A program made the position numbers and the translations under genes. The notes under the pieces are model-generated. The model did not search any database, was not told the DNA's origin, and was given only the letters and a program-made list of their open reading frames with translations. A DNA stretch of 64,000 nucleotides from an uncultured Clostridia bacterium (GTDB taxonomy: Bacteria; Bacillota; Clostridia; Christensenellales; Aristaeellaceae), in the NCBI GenBank assembly GCA_934647235.1, contig CAKUFG010000010.1:1-64000 (forward strand). The letters are read 5' to 3'. Shown here one piece after another: positions 40,102 to 47,813 of the stretch. Every line of letters begins with the position of its first letter. Positions within the stretch are counted from its first letter, which is position 1.

Positions 40102-41216
40102 AACGGCTGATGGCGCTGGTGATGCTGATGCTGCTGCTTCCTGCGCTTGCCAGTGCACAGGGGTTGGATGCGGGCCTGGAGCAGGCGCTTGGACAGGTGG
40201 ATTTAGCGCCGCTTGAAACGGCTGCGCGTGAGGACAACCTGCGGGTGTATCTGCTGCGGCTGGCCAAGGGCGAGATGATATGGGACGCGCGGCAGGTGCT
40301 GGATACCCTGCTGCGGCGCTTGCTGGGCGAGGCGCGCAGCAGCTTTTCCAGGATGATGGGGCTGCTTGCTCCGGCGCTGCTGGCAAGCGCGGCAGGGTTG
40401 CTGGGCGGCAAGCGAAAGGACGTAATCAGGATCGCTGAGAGCGCGTGCTTCCTGGCGCTGGCCGCGACGATTGCCGCCGATATGCAGCTTTACCTGCGCG
40501 AGGCAGAGCAGGCGGTATCCCGGATGGCCGAGATGATGCAGGCGCTGTTTCCGATTCTTCTGACGCTGCTTGCAGCCGTTGGGGGCAGCCATGGCGCAGC
40601 TCTGCTGGAGCCTGCGGTCAGCGCGGCCAGCGGCATTGTGACGGCGCTGGTGCGCGGGGTATCGCTGCGGCTGAGCACCGGGGTGGCGGTTGTGACGCTG
40701 CTGGATCATCTGTCCCCGCGCATGCGGCTGTCACGGCTGGCCGGGCTGCTGCGCACGGCCTCCAACTGGCTGCTGGGCGTGGCCTTTACGGTATTTCTGG
40801 GGGTAACGTCGCTGCAGGGGCTGACGGCCTCGGCGGCGGACGGCGTAAGCATCCGCGCAGCCAAATACGCGGTGGACAACTTTGTGCCGGTCGTGGGCGG
40901 CATGTTTGCCGATACTATGGATACGCTGGTGGGCTGCTCGCTGCTGATTAAAAACGCGGTGGGCGTGACTGGGCTGGCGCTGCTGCTTTCAGCTGCGGCG
41001 GTGCCCATGATCCGCACGCTGTGCGCGGTGATGACCTATCGGCTCTGCGCTGCGCTTCTGCAGCCTGTTTCGCCGTCCAGGGCGGCCGATCTTTTGCAGG
41101 GCTTTTCGGATGCGCTGATGCTGCTGTTTATCATTCAGCTGTCGGTCAGCGCCATGTTTGTGCTGCTGGTGGCGCAAGTGCTGGCGGTGGGCAACGGCAC
41201 GGTGGGGCTAAGATGA
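40098..41216 (+). CDS. spoIIIAE: Stage III sporulation protein AE
   Basis: The 372-residue polytopic membrane protein has an N-terminal signal-like segment, a soluble portion (about residues 20-90) and about seven hydrophobic helices. KYAVDNFVPVVGGMFADTMD (about 255-274) is the diagnostic SpoIIIAE motif. It is expected to be the main membrane channel part of the SpoIIIA complex. It overlaps spoIIIAD (ATGA), and the small spoIIIAF follows within five bases. Confidence 0.95.
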   Translation: MKRLMALVMLMLLLPALASAQGLDAGLEQALGQVDLAPLETAAREDNLRVYLLRLAKGEMIWDARQVLDTLLRRLLGEARSSFSRMMGLLAPALLASAAGLLGGKRKDVIRIAESACFLALAATIAADMQLYLREAEQAVSRMAEMMQALFPILLTLLAAVGGSHGAALLEPAVSAASGIVTALVRGVSLRLSTGVAVVTLLDHLSPRMRLSRLAGLLRTASNWLLGVAFTVFLGVTSLQGLTASAADGVSIRAAKYAVDNFVPVVGGMFADTMDTLVGCSLLIKNAVGVTGLALLLSAAAVPMIRTLCAVMTYRLCAALLQPVSPSRAADLLQGFSDALMLLFIIQLSVSAMFVLLVAQVLAVGNGTVGLR

Positions 41217-41220
41217 AATG

Positions 41221-41385
41221 ATGTATGCTTTTCTGCGGAGGCTGGCTATGATCGCGCTTCTGCGCATGGCGGGAGAAATGCTGCTGCCCGAGGGCAGGCT
41301 GCGCGATTTATGCGGCGCGCTGCTGGGGCTGACGGCGATGATCTGCATGCTGTCGGCCCTGAAAGGATGCTTGAGCGTGGGATGA
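41221..41385 (+). CDS. spoIIIAF: Miniature SpoIIIAF-like protein
   Basis: This small frame sits exactly where spoIIIAF belongs. It encodes 54 residues with a hydrophobic start and the conserved family block AGEMLLPEGRLRDLCGALLG followed by a second hydrophobic segment. The Bacillus protein is about 200 residues, so the whole C-terminal ring-forming domain is missing. An in-frame ATG at 41248 has CGGAGG at good spacing and would give 45 residues, while alignment of the first helix favours 41221. The stop overlaps the spoIIIAG start. It may be a true reduced form rather than a broken gene, as no frame remnant of the missing domain is seen downstream. Confidence 0.7.
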   Translation: MYAFLRRLAMIALLRMAGEMLLPEGRLRDLCGALLGLTAMICMLSALKGCLSVG

Positions 41386-41759
41386 TGGAGAGGATCAGAC
41401 AGACCCTGAAAAAGCCGCCGCTGCGCGCAAGGCTGCTGATGGCGCTGGCAGCCCTGGCAGCCTGCGCGCTGCTGCTGGGCGCGCAGGGGGACCAGGGCGG
41501 CATGACCAGCGAGGAAAAACGCCTGTCCCGCGCGCTGTCCAGTGTGAGCGGGGCGGGCAATGTGCGCGTGACGCTGTATTATGCGCCCAAGGAGGGCGCG
41601 TTTTCCAGCGCGGCGCAGCGGCCGGTGGGCGCGGTGGCGGTGGCGCAGGGGGCGGGGGATATCGCCGTGCGGCTGAACCTGACGCAGGCGCTGATGCGGC
41701 TGCTGGACCTGGACGCGCAGAGCGTACTGGTGCTGACGATGGAGGAGGGAATGCGATGA
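41382..41759 (+). CDS. spoIIIAG: Stage III sporulation protein AG, short form
   Basis: The 125-residue product has one membrane helix (about residues 17-36) and a short outer domain with SRALSSVSGAGNVRVTLYY and a C-terminal LTQALMRLLDLDAQSVLVLT, both SpoIIIAG-like. Bacillus SpoIIIAG is about 229 residues and forms a 30-subunit ring with a beta-triangle insert; that insert appears to be missing here. Two adjacent ATGs (41382 and 41385) could serve as start. It overlaps both flanking genes. Confidence 0.85.
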   Translation: MMERIRQTLKKPPLRARLLMALAALAACALLLGAQGDQGGMTSEEKRLSRALSSVSGAGNVRVTLYYAPKEGAFSSAAQRPVGAVAVAQGAGDIAVRLNLTQALMRLLDLDAQSVLVLTMEEGMR

Positions 41760-42223
41760 AGAGGCGAACGCTTGCCCTGGCGCTTCTGCTGTGCGCGGTG
41801 GCGGGGACGTATTTTCTGCGCCTGTACGCGCAGCCTGCCGCGTCTTCGCTGCCGCTGACGCAGGTGTTTGCCTATGCCGCGCCCACGCAGACCCCTGCTG
41901 CGCAAAGCTATCGGGAGCGCCGCGACGCGCAGCGCGCGCAGGAAATGGCCGCGCTTGAAAAAATTTCGCAGGAAAATTCTGAGGCGGGCGAGGAGCTTTT
42001 GCGTCTGGTTGAGCGGCAGGAGAAGGAGCTGGCCATCGAATCCGCGCTTGCCGCCCGGTGCGAAGGGGCGGTTGTTTGTGCTTTGCGGGAGGATATCGCC
42101 CTGATCTGTACGCAGCAAAGGCTTTCGCAGGAGGATGCCGGCGCGATCATCTCGCTTTGCGCGAGTATCGCGGATGTAACCGTTGAAAATGTCGTGATAC
42201 TGGACGAATGCGGGTATTTATGA
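41756..42223 (+). CDS. spoIIIAH: Stage III sporulation protein AH
   Basis: This 155-residue protein has an N-terminal membrane anchor, a charged helical linker (about residues 50-95; YRERRDAQRAQEMAAL) and a compact C-terminal ring-building domain (about 95-155; QRLSQEDAGAIISLC, TVENVVIL). In Bacillus it meets SpoIIQ from the forespore to form the intercellular channel. It overlaps spoIIIAG by four bases. It is the last gene of the cluster. Confidence 0.93.
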   Translation: MKRRTLALALLLCAVAGTYFLRLYAQPAASSLPLTQVFAYAAPTQTPAAQSYRERRDAQRAQEMAALEKISQENSEAGEELLRLVERQEKELAIESALAARCEGAVVCALREDIALICTQQRLSQEDAGAIISLCASIADVTVENVVILDECGYL

Positions 42224-42229
42224 TATAAT
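42201..42229 (+). promoter_or_regulatory. Promoter of the RseC-like/thioredoxin unit
   Basis: TGGACG (42201-42206) and TATAAT (42224-42229) are 17 bases apart. The -10 box lies in an imperfect CGGGTAT/ATACCCG inverted repeat that may also help end the spoIIIA transcript. Confidence 0.5.
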
Positions 42230-42268
42230 ACCCGGGAATACTGCTGTTAACGATGTGAGGAGCGCTGC

Positions 42269-42691
42269 ATGGTAAGAACCGGTATTGTGAAATCAAAAAA
42301 GGGCGACATGCTTCGCGTGTGCTTTGAAACGCCCGAGCATTGCGCCGGCTGCCGTGGCTGCTCGCGCGGCTTTTTGCCCAAGCACGAGCTGCTGACGGTG
42401 TTCGGCCAGGCTGAGGTGGGCGATACGGTGGAGGTAGAGGTGCGCGAGGCGCAGGCCTTCAAGGCCACGCTGCTTGCCTACGCGCTACCGCTGTGCACGC
42501 TGCTGCTGGGCCTGCTGGCAGGCTCGGCGCTGGGCCTGTCCGACGGGCTGACGCTTCTGACAGCTCTGGCTGGGCTGGCGGTCGGCTATCTGGCGGCCAG
42601 GCTGGCGGAAAAAAGCCTTCGCCGCAGTCCCAAATGGCGGCCTGCAGTGATTGCCGCGCATCGTTCCAATACGGAAAGGAATGAACAATAA
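42269..42691 (+). CDS. RseC/MucC-family (SoxR-reducing system type) membrane protein
   Basis: The 140-residue protein matches the RseC_MucC family: a cysteine-rich N-terminus CAGCRGCSRG (about residues 26-35), then VGDTVEVEVREAQAFKATLLAY and two membrane helices (about 70-88 and 95-112). Family members interact with Rnf-type electron-transfer complexes or with anti-sigma factors. It is four bases upstream of the thioredoxin gene, fitting a redox role. No rnf or rsx genes are in the window. Confidence 0.85.
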   Translation: MVRTGIVKSKKGDMLRVCFETPEHCAGCRGCSRGFLPKHELLTVFGQAEVGDTVEVEVREAQAFKATLLAYALPLCTLLLGLLAGSALGLSDGLTLLTALAGLAVGYLAARLAEKSLRRSPKWRPAVIAAHRSNTERNEQ

Positions 42692-42694
42692 TCT

Positions 42695-43021
42695 ATGAGC
42701 GAAAAAAAGTTTACCACGGCCAATTTTGAAGCTGAAGTGCTGGCCAGTGAAAAGCCTGTGCTGGTGGATTTCTGGGCGACCTGGTGCATGCCCTGCCGCA
42801 TGCTGGCCCCCACGGTAGAAGAGGTGGCCGACGAGACCGAGGGCCGCGCCGTTGTGGGCAAGGTCAACGTGGATGAGGAAGGCGATTTGGCGCGCCGCTA
42901 TCGCGTGGCGTCTATTCCTACGCTGATTGTATTTGAAAACGGCGCCGAGGTGCGCCGCAGCGTGGGCGTTGTTGAAAAAGAGGATATTTACGACCTGCTG
43001 GGCCTGCCCATGCAGGAATAA
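42695..43021 (+). CDS. trxA: Thioredoxin with CMPC active site
   Basis: This 108-residue thioredoxin has the classic fold: VLVDFWATWCMPCRML (residues 22-37), the cis-proline block VASIPTLIVFENG and a terminal helix. The active site is W-C-M-P-C rather than W-C-G-P-C; the middle residue tunes the redox potential. It would reduce protein disulphides, using a reductase encoded elsewhere. GGAAAGGAATG elements lie upstream, and the gene is closely linked to the RseC-like gene. Confidence 0.93.
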   Translation: MSEKKFTTANFEAEVLASEKPVLVDFWATWCMPCRMLAPTVEEVADETEGRAVVGKVNVDEEGDLARRYRVASIPTLIVFENGAEVRRSVGVVEKEDIYDLLGLPMQE

Positions 43022-43071
43022 TGAGTGCGCATTCACAAGAAAACAAAGCCTAAATTCGTCACTTTTGATAT

Positions 43072-43099
43072 AGCATTCCACCATATTTTGTGGTATGCT
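43072..43099 (+). terminator. Possible weak terminator after trxA
   Basis: AGCATTCCAC (43072-43081) pairs with GTGGTATGCT (43090-43099), one mismatch, followed by TTGTTTAG. The stem is AT-rich and the T-run broken, so termination would be partial. Confidence 0.4.
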
Positions 43100-43158
43100 T
43101 TGTTTAGAATTGATCAGCTTGTGTGGTTAAGCTGAACTTTATAGATGATTTACTGCTG

Positions 43159-43201
43159 AGAACGGTGAAAAGGGGGAAGGTTCGTTTCCGCCTTCCGTTC
43201 T
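43159..43201 (+). other. Structured 5' leader of the RNase J gene
   Basis: AGAACGG (43159-43165) pairs with CCGTTCT (43195-43201), and GGAAGG (43175-43180) can pair with CCTTCC (43191-43196), giving a nested or alternative hairpin 22 bases before the ATG. No promoter of good quality was recognised in the 200-base gap upstream. Confidence 0.45.
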
Positions 43202-43222
43202 GAATGAAGAAAGAGGGAAGCT

Positions 43223-44887
43223 ATGGCAAATACTCCAAAACTGAGGATCATTCCGCTTGGAGGCGTGGACGAGATCGGCAAGAATATGACGGTCTTTGAA
43301 TATGACCGGGATATCATCGTCGTCGATTGCGGCTCCATGTTCCCCAAGGACGATATGCTGGGCATCGATCTGGTAATCCCCGACGCCAGCTATCTGGTTG
43401 CAAACAAAGAACGTGTCCGCGGCTATGTGTTTACCCATGGCCATGAGGATCATATCGGCGCGGTGCCCTATGTGGTATCGCAGGTGCCCGCGCCCCTGTA
43501 TGGCTCTCGCCTGACGCTGGCGCTGATTGAAAACAAGCTGCGCGAGCATCACGTCAGCGGCGTGCCGCTGAACACCGTAGAGGCGCGGCAGGTGATTCAG
43601 CTGGGCTGCTTCACCGTCCGCTTCATCAAGGTCAACCACTCCATTCCCGGCGCGTTCGCGCTGGCCATCACCTGCCCCATCGGCACGGTGGTGTGCTCGG
43701 GCGACTTCAAGGTGGATTACACGCCCATCGACGGCGAAGTAACCGACCTGACCACCCTGGCCGCCATCGGCAGCAAGGGCGTGCTGGCCCTTCTGTGCGA
43801 GAGCACCAACATCGAGCGCCCCGGCTATACCATGAGCGAGCGCAAGGTGGGCGAAACCTTCTACGAGCAGATCAACAACGCCCGCGGCCGCGTGATCATC
43901 GCCATGTTCTCCAGCAACGTCTCCCGCCTGCAGCAGGTGGTGGAGTGCGCGGTGCATTATCACCGCAAGGTGTGCTTTGTGGGCCGCAGCATGGTCAATG
44001 TAACCGCCGTGGCCATGGAGCTGGGCGAGCTGCGCGTGCCCGAAGGCTCGCTGATTGATATCGACGATCTGGATAAGTATCGCGACGACGAACTGGTGGT
44101 GCTGACCACTGGCAGCCAGGGCGAACCCATGAGCGGCCTGACCCGCATGGCCTTCTCCGAGCACCGCAAGCTGCAGATCAAGCAGTCCGATAAGATCATC
44201 ATCAGCGCTTCGCCCATTCCGGGCAACGAGGTGTTCGTCTCCCGCGTGATCAACCAGCTGTATCGCTGCGGCGCGGAGGTCATCTACGACGCCATGGCCG
44301 AGGTGCACGTTTCCGGCCATGCCTGCCAGGAAGAAATCAAGCTGATGCACACCCTGGTAAAGCCCAAGTATCTGATTCCCGTGCACGGCGAATACCGCAT
44401 GCTGTGGCAGCACGGCGAGCTGGCCGAGTCCATGGGTATGCCCCGTCAGAACATCATCCTGCCCGAAATCGGCCAGGTGATCGAGCTGGGCGCTTCGGGC
44501 GTAAGCATCGCGGGCGAGGTGCCCACGGGCACCGTGCTGGTGGACGGCCTGGGCATCGGCGATGTGGGCAACGTGGTGCTGCGCGACCGCAAGCATCTGT
44601 CCCAGGACGGCCTGATTATCGTAGCCATGGCCTTTGACCGCACCAACTGCATGCTGGTGTCCGGCCCGGACGTCATCAGCCGCGGCTTCGTCTATGTGCG
44701 CGAAAACGAGGATATCATCGAGGGTATCCGCAACACCGTGCGTAACATCATTGCCAGCTACGGCCGCATCGAGGGCAGCGACTGGCCCAGCATCAAGAAC
44801 CGCATCAAGGATGAGCTGCATCGCTACATCTACGACAAGATCAAGCGCAATCCCATGATTTTGCCCATCATTGTGGACTTGGGCTGA
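43223..44887 (+). CDS. rnj: Ribonuclease J
   Basis: The 554-residue protein is a beta-lactamase/beta-CASP ribonuclease with 5' exonuclease and endonuclease activity, central to mRNA decay and RNA maturation. It has LGGVDEIGKNM near the start, the metal motif HGHEDH (residues 72-77), SGDFKVDYTP, the beta-CASP blocks CESTNIERPGYT and TTGSQGEPMSGL, and VSGHACQEEIKLM. A C-terminal domain completes the usual length. AAAGAGGGAAG precedes the ATG. A terminator follows. Confidence 0.96.
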   Translation: MANTPKLRIIPLGGVDEIGKNMTVFEYDRDIIVVDCGSMFPKDDMLGIDLVIPDASYLVANKERVRGYVFTHGHEDHIGAVPYVVSQVPAPLYGSRLTLALIENKLREHHVSGVPLNTVEARQVIQLGCFTVRFIKVNHSIPGAFALAITCPIGTVVCSGDFKVDYTPIDGEVTDLTTLAAIGSKGVLALLCESTNIERPGYTMSERKVGETFYEQINNARGRVIIAMFSSNVSRLQQVVECAVHYHRKVCFVGRSMVNVTAVAMELGELRVPEGSLIDIDDLDKYRDDELVVLTTGSQGEPMSGLTRMAFSEHRKLQIKQSDKIIISASPIPGNEVFVSRVINQLYRCGAEVIYDAMAEVHVSGHACQEEIKLMHTLVKPKYLIPVHGEYRMLWQHGELAESMGMPRQNIILPEIGQVIELGASGVSIAGEVPTGTVLVDGLGIGDVGNVVLRDRKHLSQDGLIIVAMAFDRTNCMLVSGPDVISRGFVYVRENEDIIEGIRNTVRNIIASYGRIEGSDWPSIKNRIKDELHRYIYDKIKRNPMILPIIVDLG

Positions 44888-44901
44888 CGGCATGTGTTAT
44901 A

Positions 44902-44935
44902 ATACCGGCGGGGAGAGTTTTCTCCGCCGGTATTT
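44902..44935 (+). terminator. Intrinsic terminator after the RNase J gene
   Basis: ATACCGGCGG (44902-44911) pairs with CCGCCGGTAT (44924-44933), with a small GGAG/CTCC extension, followed by TTGCTTT, starting 15 bases past the stop. Confidence 0.7.
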
Positions 44936-44980
44936 GCTTTATAATCGGCGCGCGCATGCGGCGCGCGGAAAGGGGATACA

Positions 44981-45322
44981 ATGCAGATATACGATGAAGC
45001 CAACGCGCTGGCCCGCGCGATCCGCGAAAGCGAGGATTGCCGCGCCTATCGCCAGCTGCGGCAGGAAATAGAAAGCGATGAAACCGCCCGCGCGCTGCTG
45101 CGCGAATATAAAAAGCTGCAGATGCAGCTGCAGCTGGCCGCCGTGGCGGGGGCAGAGGTAAACAATGACGACACGCAGCGCTTCCAGCAAATCGGCGCGC
45201 TGCTGTTTGCGGGGGAGAATACGTCGCGCTTCCTGCTGCTGGAAATGCGCCTGCAGCAGACGATGGCCGATGTGTTCAAAACCCTGAGCGATGCGGCCGG
45301 GCTGGATATGCCCGGCATGTAA
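44981..45322 (+). CDS. YlbF/YmcA-family protein
   Basis: This 113-residue all-helical protein fits the YlbF/YmcA (Com_YlbF) family: MQIYDEANALARAIRESEDC, LREYKKLQMQLQLAAVAG and RFLLLEMRLQQTMADVFKTL. In Bacillus YlbF, YmcA and YaaT form an iron-sulphur complex that helps RNase Y mature transcripts and affects sporulation and competence. Its position between RNase J and mltG supports an RNA-related role. GGAAAGGGG precedes the ATG. Confidence 0.82.
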   Translation: MQIYDEANALARAIRESEDCRAYRQLRQEIESDETARALLREYKKLQMQLQLAAVAGAEVNNDDTQRFQQIGALLFAGENTSRFLLLEMRLQQTMADVFKTLSDAAGLDMPGM

Positions 45323-45335
45323 GCGGGAGGACAGC

Positions 45336-46538
45336 TTGAAAAAGAGACAGCGGCGGCAGGAGCCGCAGGAAGAGTACAGCTATGAGCAGCTGCGCGAAGA
45401 GCGCGAATACGGGCTGTTCTGGTATAGCTGGCTGTGGAATATCCTTCGTCCCATTCTGGTGATTTTGTGCGTTGCGGTCATCGTGGCAGGCATCTTCGCC
45501 ACGGGCTGGCATTATATCAGCGCGCGCTATGTGGACCCAGTGGATGCGTCCAGCACGGCCGCCGTTACCTTTGAGGTAAAAAGCGGCAGCTCGCTGACCC
45601 GCGTGGCCAACAATCTGGAGGCCGCAGGGCTTGTGCGCAACCGCTCGGTGTTCAAGTATTACGCCGATTTTCTGGGCTACGGGCAAAAAATACAGGCGGG
45701 CACCTACACCCTGTCGCCGTCCATGACCCTGCGCGAGATTGCCGAGCAGCTGACGCGCGGCGACGGCACGCCCCTGGTGCGCAGGATCACCATCATCGAG
45801 GGCTGGACGGCGCAGAGCATTGCCGCCTATCTCAAGCGCGAGGGCGTAATCAGCGATGAGGAGCAGTTCCTCAGCCTATGCCGCACGGGCGAGCAGTTTT
45901 CGGCCTACTATTACATTGCCGATGTGCGCGCGTCGGCCAATTTCAGCCAGCGCATTTATGCGCTGGAAGGCTATTTGTCGCCCAATACCTATGAAATCTA
46001 TACTTCGGCCACGCCGGAGGAGATTATCAAAAAGCTGCTTTCGCAGACCGAGGCCGTGTTCCGGGATGAGTGGCACGACCGTGCGGACGAGCTGGGCATG
46101 ACCATGGATCAGGTGATCACCCTGGCTTCGCTGATTGAGAAGGAAGCCAAGCAGGCGGATTTTGCCCGCGTGTCGGCTGTCTTCCACAACAGGCTCAAGA
46201 TCAATATGGCGCTTGGCAGCGATGTGACCATCAAATATATTACCGGCACCGAGCGCATGAGCCTGAACAACAGCGATCTGGCTGTTGATTCGCCCTATAA
46301 CACCTATCGCAATAAGGGTCTGCCGCCCGGACCGATCTGCAATCCCTCGGCTGCGGCAATTGAGGCCGCGCTGTATCCGGACGAAACCTTTACGGCGCAA
46401 AACTACCTCTATTTCTGCTCCAAGGATCCTGCGACGGGCGAACTGTATTTCTCCCGCACGCTTGAGGAGCATGAGGCGGCGGTAAAGATTTATGCGCCGC
46501 TGTGGCAGGCATACGATGAAAAGACGGGAGCGAAATAA
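45336..46538 (+). CDS. mltG: Endolytic transglycosylase MltG
   Basis: The 400-residue product starts at a TTG at 45336, five bases after GGGAGG; no ATG is well placed. A basic cytoplasmic stretch precedes one membrane helix (about residues 38-60). A LysM-like region (about 75-145) is followed by the YceG domain with catalytic glutamate in TLASLIEKEAKQ (about 248-259) and the YNTYRNKGLPPGPICNPS block (about 310-327). MltG cuts nascent glycan strands and sets their length. It is four bases upstream of the U32-type gene. Confidence 0.94.
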   Translation: MKKRQRRQEPQEEYSYEQLREEREYGLFWYSWLWNILRPILVILCVAVIVAGIFATGWHYISARYVDPVDASSTAAVTFEVKSGSSLTRVANNLEAAGLVRNRSVFKYYADFLGYGQKIQAGTYTLSPSMTLREIAEQLTRGDGTPLVRRITIIEGWTAQSIAAYLKREGVISDEEQFLSLCRTGEQFSAYYYIADVRASANFSQRIYALEGYLSPNTYEIYTSATPEEIIKKLLSQTEAVFRDEWHDRADELGMTMDQVITLASLIEKEAKQADFARVSAVFHNRLKINMALGSDVTIKYITGTERMSLNNSDLAVDSPYNTYRNKGLPPGPICNPSAAAIEAALYPDETFTAQNYLYFCSKDPATGELYFSRTLEEHEAAVKIYAPLWQAYDEKTGAK

Positions 46539-46541
46539 CCA

Positions 46542-47768
46542 ATGATGGAACTGCTGTCGCCTGCGGGCGGCATGGAGCAGCTGCGCGCCGCCGCGCGCTT
46601 TGGCGCGGACGCGGTATATGGCGGGCTGAAGAAATTCGGCCTGCGCGCCGCTGCGGGCAATTTTGACTGGGATGAATTGCAGACGGCACTGGATTTGCTG
46701 CATGGGCAGGGCAAAAAATTCTACCTGACGCTGAATGTCCTGCCCTACGACGACGAGCTGGCCGAGCTGGGACAATCCGCCCGCCGCGCGGCGCAGCTGG
46801 GCGTGGACGCGGCCATCGTCAGCGATCTGGGCGCGTTTGCCTATCTTCGCCGCGAGGCGCCCGAGCTTGCGCTGCATGTAAGCACGCAGGCGAATGTGAT
46901 GAACGCGGAAGCGGCTAACCTGTTTGCGCAGCTTGGCGCGGAGCGCATTGTATTGTCCCGCGAGCTGTCGCTGGCGCGCATCGCCCGTCTGCGTGAGCGG
47001 CTGGATCCCAGGGTGGAGCTGGAAGCCTTTGTGCATGGGGCCATGTGCATGGCGCACTCGGGCCGGTGCATGATGAGCGATCATCTGGCCGGGCGCGGGG
47101 GCAATCGCGGAGCCTGCGCGCAGCCCTGCCGCTGGCAGTATACGGTGACGGAGCTCAAGCGTCCGGACGAGCCCATGCCCGTGCTTGAGGACGAGCGCGG
47201 CACGTACATCTTTTCTGCCTACGATCTCAATATGCTGTCGCACCTGCCCGAAATACGGGAGGCGGGCATTGCGTCGCTAAAAATCGAGGGCCGCATGAAA
47301 ACGGCCTATTACGTGGCCTCGGTTACGCAGGTATACCGCCGCGCGCTGGATATGCTGGCGCAGGACGAGGCCGCCTATCGCGCCGCCCTGCCTGAACTGC
47401 AGAACGAGCTGCTCAAGGTGAGCCATCGCAGCAGCAATACCGGCTTTTACTTTGGCGCGCCGCAGCCTGCCTCGGGCGCGGAGGGCTTTTCGCAAACGCG
47501 GGAGTTTGTCGGCCGCGTGCTTGGCATGCGGGACGGCTGCATGCTGGCCGAGGTAAAGAACCGCTTCCATGTGGGCGATATGATCGAGGCGCTTACGCCT
47601 GCGGGCGCAAAACCCTTTGCGGTGACGGAAATCCGCAGCGCTGCCGACGGCGCGCGGCTGGATTTTGTGTCGGTTGCCGGTCAGCAGGTGCTGCTGCCTG
47701 TTGATTTCATCGCGGAGGACGGCGATTATCTGCGCGGCCCCAACCGCAATCATCGGATGGCGCAGTGA
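46542..47768 (+). CDS. Peptidase U32 family protein, probable tRNA U34 hydroxylation enzyme (TrhP-like)
   Basis: The 408-residue protein begins MMELLSPAGGMEQLRAAARF, typical of U32. The core motif LEAFVHGAMCMAHSGRCMM then RGACAQPCRWQY (about residues 164-205) provides four cysteines for an iron-sulphur cluster. Family members once called collagenases include RlhA and TrhP, which hydroxylate rRNA or tRNA uridine using prephenate. Bacillus places its TrhP genes beside mltG, matching this layout. The C-terminal domain is the usual U32 beta-barrel. Exact substrate is inferred from synteny. Confidence 0.9.
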   Translation: MMELLSPAGGMEQLRAAARFGADAVYGGLKKFGLRAAAGNFDWDELQTALDLLHGQGKKFYLTLNVLPYDDELAELGQSARRAAQLGVDAAIVSDLGAFAYLRREAPELALHVSTQANVMNAEAANLFAQLGAERIVLSRELSLARIARLRERLDPRVELEAFVHGAMCMAHSGRCMMSDHLAGRGGNRGACAQPCRWQYTVTELKRPDEPMPVLEDERGTYIFSAYDLNMLSHLPEIREAGIASLKIEGRMKTAYYVASVTQVYRRALDMLAQDEAAYRAALPELQNELLKVSHRSSNTGFYFGAPQPASGAEGFSQTREFVGRVLGMRDGCMLAEVKNRFHVGDMIEALTPAGAKPFAVTEIRSAADGARLDFVSVAGQQVLLPVDFIAEDGDYLRGPNRNHRMAQ

Positions 47769-47795
47769 TATTGCCTCTGCTTTGCCGCATACCCT
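47766..47795 (+). promoter_or_regulatory. Candidate SigE-type promoter for sigK
   Basis: TGATATT (47766-47772) and CATACCCT (47788-47795) are 15 bases apart, a good SigE -35 and fair -10. It would give a very short leader before the ATG at 47814. Bacillus sigK is transcribed by SigE with SpoIIID. Confidence 0.42.
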
Positions 47796-47813
47796 GGGCA
47801 GGGGGTGTGGCAC

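Noticed and set aside
43139..44893. A 584-codon open frame on the minus strand
   Set aside because: It mirrors RNase J, which is certain; no recognisable domains or ribosome site.
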